From Phanerodontia chrysosporium (Eukaryota; Basidiomycota; Agaricomycetes; Polyporales; Phanerochaetaceae): a stretch of 64,000 nucleotides of DNA. The notes beneath the pieces are model-generated. The model ran no database searches. It worked only from the letters and a program-made list of their open reading frames with translations, and was not told the DNA's origin. Where the stretch lies: the NCBI GenBank assembly GCA_001910725.1, contig MJGA01000009.1:496001-560000 (forward strand). Reading direction: 5' to 3'. Each line of letters begins with the position of its first letter. Within the stretch, counting starts at the first letter, position 1. The position numbers and the translations under genes are program-made. Below, piece after piece: positions 1-12,556 of the stretch.

Positions 1-1555
1 GGCCAAAGACTGACGTTCGTGTTATTTTTAGGCGGCGCGCTTTGCAGCGGACCCCAACGTACCCGGCTGTTCGCGACCACACGGGGCACGGTGACGGACC
101 CTGCGGTGCCGCGGATGTGTTTCTCCGGCGGCTGGTGGAGGATGACATAACCACAACACGAAGCTGCGGGCCACCCGTCGCAGAGATGGGGTTCTGCAGA
201 TGGCGCCACGGTGCTGGGCCCCCGGCGTGGTCTTGCGTGCCGGCTCGAGATAGCACGCCCTGCGACCCCCAACAGCATGTGCGACGCGCGAGAGCGTGTG
301 TGGAACGTGCAATTTGTAGTTGCAGGTGGGCAGGTGGGCGACGCCCACCCTTGTGCGCGTTCCTCTTGTGAAACAGCTCTCCGTGCGACCGCAACTCTGC
401 ATTGCCGTCGGTCATCCAAACGCGGCAGAAGACTGGCTACCCGGCCATTCCTGCCACACGATGATTTGCCCAAACCCCGAGTCTTCCGTGCATCCGGGGA
501 ACATTGACATGAAGAGGCCGAGCCGCTTAAACGCCAGCAGTGACGCACCCATGCTGCAGTGCACGAGGGCACGTAGTGACGCCCCGCGAAGTTACCGCAC
601 CGATGCGCGCTACGTGTCTTCCGTCGTGCAATCGCCCGCCGCCGCCGTTCTCATTGCTGGCGGATATCGGAGCGGCTCGACACGGTGGCGGCCGGGAGGT
701 CTCGTTCCGGCCTGCGATTGCCCGACGATACGCAACGGGGGCCATAACTGCACGCACTCTGGCGGACAAGCGGAACAGGGCCCTGTCCCACGGCCGAGCA
801 CTGCGATGTCGCAAATCGCCATCGGACCCCTTGCACACTGCCCGGCGAGGGGCGAATTGACCGGACATGGCATCGTGGCACATTACTCGGGATCCTCTCA
901 TGTTCCCGATGCGTCCGACGGCGACCAAGGGCGCGCGGGACAGTCGGGCCCAGTGCGACATTGCATGGAATGCCGCAGTTCATGCCGACGGTACACGGAC
1001 GGCAATGGCTTCTCTGCCTAGGCACCGCTTCGTTGGGAGTCGATCTCAGTGCCACGGACCCAGATCCGCTGGTGTGAAACGTCGTCGGGGCCTTGGCAGC
1101 GCGCACTCCCCCCTAAGCTCGAATTAATTGGTGGCACCCTAACGGCGGTCACGATGGTTCGTGTGCAGACTAGTTGCTACATAATTCAATTCTATTACAT
1201 GCGACATGTGCTGTATTAATACAATTGCGTAGTCTAGTGAGGCAGGAGCCCCAGACCGGAGGGCCGTGCAGACGTCATTCAGGAGGCGTGAGTGGGCATG
1301 AGGGGCGATGGGAAGAAAACGAAAAGAGACGCTATGGATACACGAGTGACATCTGCTAGAATAACCTACTGTTGTACCGAACATTATACAGGCGAATAAT
1401 TACTAGACGGGGACAGAGGGCCGGGGACGGGGCAGGCCAGACAGGTCCACACCGCGGGAACGGCGAGCGCTCAGGACGGGACGAACAGGACAGAGAGCCG
1501 CATCGCGCGCTCAGACTCTGTCCGCTGTGCATCATGTGCTGATAACGCGGGTCAG
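1..1555. other. No gene recognised (left edge)
   Basis: GC-rich sequence with overlapping open frames in all six frames to about 1,130, as expected from few stop codons in GC-rich DNA. None of the translations shows a family I recognise, and I could not chain exons into one. It includes the 3' flank of the transcription factor gene. Confidence 0.4.
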
Positions 1556-3724
1556 CTAGCCGTCGAGGTACGCGGCACGGCGCGCGATCGACGCACCTGC
1601 AAGGGGGAAGACACGCCCGAGGAGCCGCATCGCGTTGATGAGCGCGTCGAGCTCGGTGTTCACGGTCGCGAGCAGGGCCTGCGTCAGGCGCGACTGCGTG
1701 TGCTGCAGCTCGAGCACGGCGAGGTACACGTGCGCGGCGGAACGCCAACATGTCTGTGTGCAGCCCGGTTAGCGTGCAGCCGGGGCAACAGCGCGGGTAC
1801 GTACGCTGATTATGGGGTTGATGAACGCGTAGTCGCCCTCGTTGAGCTCCTTGATCATGCCGGTCACCGCGCCTGCCGCGCCAACGCACCGGTGGTACGA
1901 CGTCGGGAGCATCAGCAGGTCGCGGTGGAGGTGGATCATGGAGGCGTGCAGCAGCGTGTGTATCGAGACGAGCTCGAGATCATTCTGCGAGAGCTGGTCT
2001 TGGTACACCGACGACGTGAGCTGCGGCATGTTCGCGCGGAACTGGATCAGCTCGCAGTCCAGCGCGTTGTGCTGCGACCAGAAAAGGTCGTCGTTGTCCA
2101 TCGTCTCTGCGGATACCCGTGTCAGGGAACCCTGAGATAAACGAGACGCATCAGAAACGCACTGGCTGCTAGGCGGTACGACCTCTCAAACAGCGTCGTC
2201 GCCTTCGCTCGGAGGTACGGGTTGAGTTTCGCGTTTGCGATGAAGCTCTGCGGCTGCATGAACTCGAGCATGTCCTGCGGGTGACAGATGTGATCAGCCA
2301 AATGGGGCCCGGGAGTCTCAGAGCGTGGAGAGAGACGCACGGCGTCGCCAATCGCGGTTGGCCAGGTCGTCTCGACCCGTGCACGGGGGCTGTTGTCGTC
2401 GTCGGGGAGCGCAGCGGGCAGCCCGCTCGCCACTGCCCAGGCGCGGTCGACCTGGAAGACCTGCCAGAAGGCAGCGACACGCTCGGTGTACTCGACCGAG
2501 TCCCGGGGCGGGGGGAGCTGGAGCGAGGACTTGAAGGCGAGGAAGGCAGGCTGCGCCACGTTCGCGGCGTCAAACTGGAGGCGGTACCATTCCTCGCTCT
2601 TGATCTGATGGAGCCCGAGGCTGACTGCGAGCCGGGCCGCGGTCGAGGAGTGGTAGTAGCCCTCGAGGGTGCGCCCGCGGCTGAAGAAGTAGATAGCGAT
2701 CAGGCAAGACGCCTGCACGATCTGGATGAGCCGGTCGCTGTCCTGCAGGGACGAGGAGATGCCGGTGAGCGCGCGCTGGAGGTAGTAGCCTTCCTGGGCG
2801 GCGGGCATCTGGGAAAAGTAGCAGGCCATGAGGTACATCGCATCCAGGAGCGCGGGATGTGGCTGCTGGGCAGGCGCCAGCGCCATGGAGGCGCGAAACC
2901 GGTCGACATGCACGTCAAACGCACACTGGTGGCGGTGGGCGAAGAATATGTCGAGGCTGGGTGCCGGACGCGGCAGGGTGAGTACGAAGCCTGAGGGACA
3001 TGATCATGGGAAAGATACGAACAGTTTTTGTTTGTTCTGACACATCACGTCTGCATCTTCCCAGTGTGCGGGGGACTCCAAGCGCGGTTCCTGAGACAAC
3101 AGGGTTGGCGAAAATTCGCCTGTGGGGAAGAAGGGGTCGTTGAGGAAGGACGGAATGTCGAGGAGGTCTGAGAGCCACGGTGTCGAGGACAGCGACGAGT
3201 CCTGCGAGCTCGAGGGGTCTGAGGAGGACCCGGCGCCCAGCGGATCGTCATCCCAGTCGAAAGACGCCGAAGACCCTGCATCTGCGCGCCCAAGGTCAGC
3301 CAAGGTTCAGGCAGGACACTGGGAGAACACGCACCAGGCGGCTGCAGCAGGATAAGGTCTTCCGAGGGCGACGACCGCGCTGTCGACAACGCAGGCGACA
3401 CGGGCGAGCCAGGCGCAGGCGTTGGGCTGCTCGACGAGCCCGAGTGCTCGACTTCGAGCTCGCGAAGGCGGGCCTCGAGCTTGGCGACTTTGGCACGGAG
3501 CATCTCCGTGCGGCTGACCTGCTTCTTGTCGTGGTACTGGCACTCGTCGTCGCGGTTGCCCTTGACACACTGCCCACAGATGGGGCGTTGGCCGTCGCAT
3601 CTCTGCAGGAGGTCCGCGCAAGTCAGCACTCCGAGTGGTGCTTAGTGAACACAGTACTCGCCATTTTGCGCTTCCGGCAGCTGAGGCAGGCCTTCCCGCG
3701 TTGAAGGGCGTTTGCGGTCTTCAT
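1556..3724 (-). CDS. Zn2Cys6 fungal transcription factor
   Basis: Nuclear sequence-specific transcription regulator; target genes unknown. The N-terminus carries a binuclear zinc cluster with spacing CX2CX6CX6CX2CX8C, starting ACLSCRKRKM in exon 1 (3724-3662) and continuing RCDGQRPICGQC from 3602. A short heptad-like linker (MLRAKVAKLEARLRELE) follows, then a Ser/Pro/acidic stretch, then a helical fungal-specific transcription factor domain over about 2,990-1,770 (MYLMACYFSQ, AARLAVSLGLH). The last exon ends at the stop at 1556-1558. Exons 1 and 2 join properly only if the intron 3661-3603 uses a GC donor (gcgagt) with a ctgcag acceptor and a CTGAC branch site; the nearest GT donor would put nine residues between cysteines 2 and 3. 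Intron 3334-3282 is a normal GT-AG intron. Middle junctions near 3,000 and 2,130 are less certain. The family call is firm; no ortholog is proposed. Confidence 0.9.
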
Positions 3725-6718
3725 GGCGAGCAGGACTATCACGGGGTATCACGACGTAGGACTGAGAGAGGGGCCGAGGATGGTATATATGAGCTTCCAG
3801 CGAGGCGCTCGGGCGAAGAAAGAGGAGGAGGAAGCACGATCCGGTCAATGCAGAGCCAGAGGGTGACGATGCACAGGGAGCGACAGGTGATTGAGGGATA
3901 TATATACGGGCATGGGTCTAAATACGACAGTGATGGGTTTGAAGTCACGATTTCGGAAGGTTGCAAGGAACACAAGCCATGGAGGCAGCCCCTGCCACAG
4001 CTCTAATCGAAATCACTACCCGGAGGGGGCGTCTCGGCGCCCACCAGATGAATGACCGTTCAGCGTCCGTTGATCTGGGTCGATCTCCTCGTATTTTCAA
4101 CTTGTTTCAACTCCATTTCCCTCGCATTTTTGGCTCAGAGCCACCGCAAAATGCACATTGTCGCCAATCGCTCTCGATGTGACCTCATTGCCTCCCGACT
4201 CGCCGCCGTATTTTTACGGACGGCTTATCTGAGCGTGGTCAGCACATCCCGTAAGCAACCGCCGTCAGTCGGATCCTCTTCCAGCTTCGGCCTATCAGCG
4301 TCTGACCTCGTCGTCCGTACTCGGCCCTGCCGGATCCGTGGCCAGCGACGTAACACCTCTCGCGGTTGTCACTGATCTCGCCATGCAGCAGCCACCGATG
4401 ATTGTCCGGCTGTGCTGTTCGCGACTGCACGACCCTCGCGGCAAGACTCGCCTCCTCCTGAACCCCCGCCGCGTCGCACCTAGCAGAGTAGCGACTTAGC
4501 GAAGTCAGATATGCCAGCCGCGGTCGCCGACGATTCACCACGGTATCTCCTTGGAGCTCTCGAGGCGAAGCGCGCATCAAATACCATCTCCGTGGACAGT
4601 ACTCTCACGCCAGGAGTCGGCGACGCATCAAAACGGCGCGGCTCCGACGCAACGCCTCGGCAGCCATTGGTGTCCATTGTATCCACTTCACTGCACACAC
4701 CTTTTATCTTCAAGGAAATCAGCTTTTGCGTCTTGCGCCATGGAATAACCTGCGTACCTTGGCGCAAGGCGTGCAAGTATGAAACCAAGCCAAAGGCCAC
4801 ATCAGGTCGCTTTGTCCCGCCTGGATCCCGAGAGCGCTGTGCAATTCAGCGGCGGACGCCAGCGCGGAGGCATCTGAGGGCGCCACACCCCTTGCATCGC
4901 AGCCTGGTTCTTGGACGCGGCGGGATCCTCGTATGCCCGACGCGCGGGGAGCATCCGCCCCGCCCGAGGCGCAGGCAGACGCCGGCCCAGCGCGCGCGCG
5001 CGCACGCGGGAGCATCAGCCGGCGGCGCGCATGCTATTGTGCGAGCGATCTCCACCCCCGATCGTGCACCGCGCCAGGGCGCAGTGCGTCGAGGGCCGTC
5101 CGCCCTCAGCTTCCAGCGCCCGAGGGCTCACGGCGTCCGACAGGCGTCGGACGCGCGCGCGCTCGCATTGGCTGTACGCCACGCAGGGTTCACTGTGCCT
5201 GCGACACGACCTCATGCACGGCTGCTCCTCGTCTCGTGCGCATGCGACGAGGGCCGCTGTGCGTGTGCCTATGTGTCTAGTAGCAGAGGGGCGCGTATGC
5301 GGGACGCCAGGACAGGACAGGAGCCTCCCCGCCGGCGGTGTTTCCAGACGATCACGCCTCGCAAACGTACTTACCGCATTTGGGGGCGTACCACCTACGG
5401 AAGCTCTCTTTGACTCCGTCATACGTGATGCGCCTGATGCGCCATCAATGCCCGGTATGCTGCGGGTACGTTCAAAGTCGGTGCTATAAACACTCAAAAT
5501 CGCTGCTGCGGCCGAACTTATTTTTTGCGCTCGTCGATGCGCCACGCGGGGACGTGCAGCGCAGCCGCAAGCTGCTCCACATTGACATAAATACAGCACA
5601 AAAATAAGGATTAACCCAGTCATAACGGATCTGCGCAGCAGCTTGCACAGTCGGTGCCGTAAACACAGCAAAAGATAGGACAGCAGCAGTAACAAGATAA
5701 CAAGACCTGACGCCGACTCGGCCAGCAGCATGCATAGTTCGCAGCTCACAGACGCAAGCGCAGCCCCTCTGCGTAGATGTTCTTGGGTGTGCACGGCACA
5801 AGGGCTGCAGTGAGAAACTCGACGTCTGCCGAGGCCGCGCTAGCGCGCAACAGGGGCGAGCTAGCGACGTCGTCCGTGCGCACGCCAAAGGCAGCGACAT
5901 TGCCTCCGCATCGCTAATGACCTCCTCGTGCAGCTCGAGGGCCCACATCCATGTCCGCAGCCCGTCAAGGGCCCAAGGGCTCAGCTCTGAACGCCGAGCT
6001 CGGCCCGCAGGGATGTGCCAGAGCGTGCGCGCGCAAATACTGCAGGCGCGTCTTCGATCGCGTTTTGGTCGACGAAAAAGGGTTTTATTTACTGCAAGGT
6101 CCGTATGCGTCAGGAGCAGGAGGCAGGCCAGTCAGCGAGGGTTGATATATGGAGGTAAGTGAGAATTCAATGTTGCCAGTGCACTCTGGGACACTCTTGA
6201 CTGTGCCGAGTTGTTCATCGTGGCGTAGGGACGTGTGGTGAGCATCATATCGTGGACAGGACAGCAGCGGCAAACACACAGAGGTGATACCCTACCCGAC
6301 AGGTCTTGTGCGAGGGCGATGCAGAGACGACGCGTGTTGTTAGGAACTGACGAGGCTTGGGAGCGCGACGCCCCCTATGCGCTCGCGCGAGCAGAAGAGG
6401 AACAAAGCTGATCAGGAAGATGCACCGCCGCGCTCACGCATGGCCTGCGGGATCTACGGCGCACAAGCAATGCAGAGGCCGCGCCAATGCAAGTGCCGGC
6501 GCCGCGCGCACTTTCGTATCGCAGCCGCGTCCCGCACAGTGCGAATCTGCCCCTCACCTCCATCGAGTACAAGGGCATGTCGTATAACCGTGATGGCACA
6601 GACGACGCTGGAGAGCCTTCATTCTGACACGGCACTGCCAACACCAAAGTCCGTAGCACAGGTAAGTACATTCTAGGGTCTAGTTACGCCGCGCACACCT
6701 CGAGCAAGGCCAGGGAAC
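3725..6718. other. Long stretch without a recognised gene
   Basis: The right part of the transcription factor promoter is at about 3,725-4,050. The rest contains GC-rich open frames on both strands, the longest on the minus strand at 5794-5015 (259 codons), with no recognisable domain and a low-complexity CG-alternating patch near 4,990-5,010. Three diverged copies of a roughly 25 nt motif lie at 5,477-5,675. I could not chain exons into a known protein. Confidence 0.4.
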
Positions 6719-8023
<1,305 letters not shown>

Positions 8024-8718
8024 TGCTGCTGCGGGTTTTGCGCGCGTCGAGCTGGGGGCTGGGGAGGGTTTGGGGAGGGAGACACCGGAACGCACGAGCG
8101 GACGAGCCTGAATTTAACGCCGCCGTCGTTTCCCACGGTCTCGCACCCGATGCACTCGTCTTCGCGGCCTGCAAACCGCACGGAGGGCTGCAGGGTCATG
8201 CCATGTTTCCGGCACCGGACTATCTACGCGTACAGACACAGCGAACTTTGCACTTGAGCCCGTTATACGCGGGGTTGTGTCAAGAAACTCGTTGGACGCT
8301 ACACGTGGATTTGAAGCCAAGTAAGAAACAATGTTGTAACGGCAGTGAGCAAATCATGCAAGCGCGTCTTACTCCTTAGGCTTACTTTGAGACCGGACCT
8401 CCGGCCTCGAGCTTACACCGAGTACATGTCCGACCCCGCCGTATGTCCAGAACACTAAGCCAAGACAGGCAGGAGACGAAAGATTTTCCAAGCAGTCGGA
8501 TACCCCGGAGATTCGCACACGCACGCAGAGAAGATGCAGTTCATGAAAGCTCATTATTTGCTGCTCTAGAGAGATATGGAGTACAGAAAGATCATACAGA
8601 TATTTGACCGCGAACGTCCTTGAACAATAAACAACATGTGCACGACGACTATCCAGCAGATGAAAACGACAACAGACAGAAGTAGACACTACACATTTTT
8701 TGGTTTTGTTGGGTGTGC
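8024..8718. other. Intergenic: ADK promoter and EF-3 3' flank
   Basis: No coding potential recognised. This segment holds the upstream region of the adenylate kinase gene and the 3' untranslated and terminator region of the EF-3 gene, both transcribed leftward. Confidence 0.4.
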
Positions 8719-11700
8719 TTAGAGCTCCTCGTCGGAGAAGACCTCCTCGCCACGCTTGCGACGCGCCATGCGCTCCTTCTTCAGCTTGCGAGCCTCGGCG
8801 GAGGTGAGCTTCTTGGTCTTCTTGACCTCGATCTTGTTGCCCATCGCGTCGTACTGGTCCTCCTCCTCGCCAGCCTTCTTGTCGATGCGGGGACCGGAGC
8901 CCTGGCCCTCGACCCAGTTGTGGCCGGAGGCCTCGAGGCGACCGTCGCGCATGGCCCAGACCTCCTTGCAGAGGGACTCAGAGAAGTCGCGGTTGTGCGT
9001 GATGACGAGGACACCACCCTCGAACTCCTTGAGCGCCTTGATGAGCGCAGCGAGCGACTCACGGTCGAGGTAGTTCGTCGGCTCGTCCAAGCACATGATG
9101 TGGGGGCGACGCCAGGTCGCGGCACCGAGGACGACCTTGACCTTCTGACCACCGGAGAGACCGCGCATGGTGTTGTGCGAGACGAACTCGGCGTCGAGAC
9201 CGAAGTCCGCGAAGTGCTTCTCGATCTCGCGACGAACGAGAGGACGGAGGAGACCAAGGCGCTGAGCCTCACGAGTGTCGACCTCGAGGACCTTCTTCTC
9301 GAAACCACGCTTGATGAGCTCGTCACGAGACATCCAGATGTTCTCAGACGAGGAGAGGCCCTTGAAGGAGATCTCGTACTCGTAAGACTGCTTGAGCTTC
9401 TTGCGGGCAAGGATCTCGTCGATGAGACGCTTCTGGCCCTCGACGATGACGACGGAACCCTCCTTCATCTTCTGCTGCTCCTCCTCGGAGATCTGGCGCG
9501 AGCCCTTCATCATCTCCTCGAGATCCTCACCGGTCTGGTAACGCCAGAGCATGTACTCGAGAGGGGTCTTGTCGAGGTGCTGGTCAATGTGGTGGAAGGC
9601 GTGCTGGGCGACGTAACCAATGACCAGGTTAGGGTGCTTCCAGATCTCACCGCCGCAGTTGGGCTCGGTGTCACCGATGAGCAGCTTGACGAGGGTCGAC
9701 TTGCCGGAACCGTTGGGACCGAGAATAGCGACACGGGAAGAGAGCGAGACTTGGAGGGTGATGTCGTAAAGCTGCTGCTGGGTCTGCGACGGGTACTTGA
9801 AGCCGACACCGCGCATCTTGATCAGCGACTTCTCCTTGGTCTTGACACCCTCGAGCAGAGGGGGGTCAGGGAGCTTGAACTGGTAGTCCTCGGCCGCCTC
9901 GAGCGTGTAGTACGAGCGAGCCTCAGGAACAGCCTTCATGAAGGACTCGAGGTTGCCGCGGTAGCGCTTGAGCTTGAAGCGGTTGAGGTGGAGGACGTCG
10001 GTGATGACGTTGTTCAAGAAGCCAGAGTCGTGCGAGACGATGACTATACGGTTGCATTAGCATCACTTCAGTGAGCGAATAATATAAAAAAACACGTACT
10101 GGAAGTGCAAGTCTTGAGGCTCGTGAGGTAGTTCTCGAGCCAAGCGACGTTGACGACATCCAAGTGGTTGGTCGGCTCGTCGAGGAGGAGAATGTCGGCC
10201 TTGAAGAGCATGGCGCGGGCGAGCGCCAGCTTCATCTTCCAACCACCAGAGAGCGAACCAATGGGCTGCGCCTGGCGCTCGTCAGAGAAACCGACGGACG
10301 CGAGCGCCTCGATGATCTCCTCGCGGTTAGCCTGGATACGCTTGTCGGCAACGATGAACTCGAGGACGGAAGTGTCGGCCTCAGAGCCGTCGATGTCGTG
10401 CTCGACGTAGAAAGTGCGGACCTCGTCGGGTGACGGGAAGCCCTCGACCTGGCCGTTGGTGATGGCACGCATCAGGGTCGACTTTCCTGTACCGTTGCGA
10501 CCGCAGAGACCATAGCGGTGGCCACGCTTGAGGCGGAGGGTAGCGGTGTTGAGCAGGATCTTGGCACCGTAGGCGAGCGAGAACTGGCAGTTGCAAAGGT
10601 CCTCACCCTCCTCCTCGTCCTCGAGCGCCTCATCGGCCTCCTCGCCAATGGTAGCGGACTTGATAACCCACTCGTTGGCGACCTGAACGGGGTCGGGAGA
10701 CGAAGCGAGGAACTTCAGGTAGGGGACAAGAGTCTGCCACTGCGAGGAGTCGAACTCCTTGGCGTTGACGAGGTTGGCCGCGAGGTTCGACGCGTACATG
10801 GTCTCGACGTTACCGGCAGAGGGGACGGGGTTGGCGCCGAGCTGCTTGTACACAGCAAGGAGCGAGTGAGCCAGCTGCTTCTCGTCCGCGAACTTGAGAG
10901 GAGGGAGGTCGGTACCGTCGCCAGTGGGGACGTTGCCAACCTGGCGAAGGGTAGCGATAGCACGGCCAACGACGCTGCGAGCCTCGGGGTCACCAATGGT
11001 GGTCTCAACCTTGAGAAGGCCAGGGAGAAGCTTGGGGATGAAGGGGCGGACGGTGACCTCGGAGTCGACGAGCTTTGCCATGTTGTCGACGATGACGGCG
11101 ACCTTACGCTTGGTCGCGGTCAACTTCTCGTTGAGACCACGCGAGAGAAGCGGGACCATGAGCGAGAGCGTCGGGGAGTCGACCTCGGAAACGAAAGTGG
11201 TAGCCGAGAGAAGACCGATGGTAGGAACGACCTTCTCAACGGGGTTGATCAGAGCGTCAATGAGAGCGGGGATGAACTTCTCGATATCCTTGTTGGAAAC
11301 GAGAGCAGTCGCCTTCTCGAGGGTGGCGCGAGCCGCCTTCTTGACATCGGCCTTGGTGTCCCAGATCGCCTCAGCAAGGACGGGAACAATGTCGGGGGTC
11401 GCGCGCGCAATCTGGACGGGCGCAGACGCGATGAGCTGGTCGAGGACGGTGAGCGAGCCGGTCTTGACCTGCCACTTGCCCGCGGTCTTAATCTCGTGGA
11501 GGAGCGCGGGAAGGATGAGGCGAGCCGCCCAGGGGTTCATGTTCGCGACGTACAGGCGCACAGCCTCGATGGCCGCCGTCCTGACGGCGGGCATCTTGTC
11601 AGCGAAGGTCTCGAGGAGCGCAGCATAGATGCCGCTGTCGATGAAGATGGGCTCGAGCGCGCGGATCGCGGGCGACTGCGCGAGCGTGGCGACCGCGTTG

Positions 11701-11954
11701 GCGGCGCCCTCGCGGGCGGCGGGCGACTTCTTGTCGTTGAGCGCCTTGACAATGGCGTCGGTGAAGCCGACGGACTGGAGGCCAGCGGGGCCTTCCTTTT
11801 CAGCGAGCGCAGCAAGCTGTGCAGCGGCGCCCTCGCGAGCAGCCTTGTCGGAGACGAAAAGGCCGGAGATGTCGAACTGGCCCGGGGCGGGCGCGACAGC
11901 AGCCTTCAGGGAGGCAGGAGTGGGAGCGGCGGGGGTAGCAGTAACGGCCGGCAT
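8719..11954 (-). CDS. TEF3: Translation elongation factor 3 (ABC-F type ATPase)
   Basis: Fungal ribosome-bound ATPase that helps release deacylated tRNA from the E site in each elongation cycle. Two exons: 11954-10100 and 10043-8719, giving about 1,060 residues, the usual family length. In order: an N-terminal HEAT-repeat region, ABC cassette 1 with Walker A GRNGTGKST, signature LSGGWKMKLALARAM and Walker B LLLDEPTNHLD, then cassette 2 with GPNGSGKST, LSGGQKVKVVLG and CLDEPTNYLD, with the EF-3 insertion inside cassette 2 (WRYQTGEDLEEM region), and a basic C-terminus. The splice joins LKTCTS to IIVSHDSGFL. The ATG follows directly after a ctgcag acceptor, so a 64 nt intron (12018-11955) probably lies in the 5' untranslated region. 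A TATAAAAG box lies upstream. Codon usage is strongly C/G-ending, as expected for a highly expressed gene. No defects seen. Confidence 0.97.
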
Positions 11955-12018
11955 CTGCAGGGAGGAGGGGGGAAAGTCAGCAAACGGGTCGAAAAGCGCG
12001 GGACTGGGCTGTACGCAC
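11955..12018 (-). other. Probable 5' UTR intron of the EF-3 gene
   Basis: Begins gtgcgtac at 12018 and ends ctgcag at 11955, immediately before the EF-3 start codon. Length 64 nt fits the other introns here. This is inferred from splice consensus only. Confidence 0.6.
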
Positions 12019-12165
12019 GTTAAAAGATGGTATAATCCGAGTACTGTCTAGGTTCGTGAAAGGAGGTATCTGAAAACTCTAGTTCTATACGGATGATATA
12101 GAAAGAGAGAAAGAAAGAGGGAGGGGGAAAGGATGGAGATGGCGGGGAGAGCCAAAGTGTCCTGG

Positions 12166-12173
12166 CTTTTATA
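12166..12173 (-). promoter_or_regulatory. TATA box of the EF-3 gene
   Basis: TATAAAAG reads leftward at 12173-12166, about 150 bases upstream of the predicted 5' UTR intron. Position and match suit a strong core promoter. Confidence 0.6.
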
Positions 12174-12556
12174 GCGAGACAAAAAGTTTTGAAAGATGAC
12201 CAAGCCACGTGGCTGAGCGGGCGTCTATTGGATTTCCGGTGCTGCTCTCTGCCATATCGTGGCTCCCTCGCCCAATTCTCGCACATCCTCGGGATCTCGG
12301 AAGGCCATGCTTGATCAGCCTCATGCGGGGCAACAACGTCCGGGCTGCGTTCCGTCTGTGGGGCTCCCTGCACTTGGCACCGCCCCGGCCTCTACCTTGT
12401 CCTCAGGGACGCCGGCTGAACTTACGACGGCTCGGAGTGCACGCCTCCGCCAGGGGATCGCTCTCTCTTGTCGCCGTGCACCATCGGCAGTACAATTGAA
12501 CATGCTACGTGCTTACAGATAACTCAAATTGCCAGGTGTATCGTTGCTGCATCTCA

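Noticed and set aside
5015..5794. 259-codon minus-strand open frame
   Set aside because: Overlaps other long frames in GC-rich DNA and low-complexity sequence, has no recognisable domain, and its composition (Arg, Ala, Ser, Cys) is typical of a chance frame.
8713..10074. 453-codon plus-strand frame opposite EF-3
   Set aside because: Antisense shadow of the strongly codon-biased EF-3 exon; rich in Leu, Glu, Asp and Val as expected from the complement.
10518..12023. 501-codon plus-strand frame opposite EF-3
   Set aside because: Same shadow effect over EF-3 exon 1; the minus-strand protein is unmistakable.
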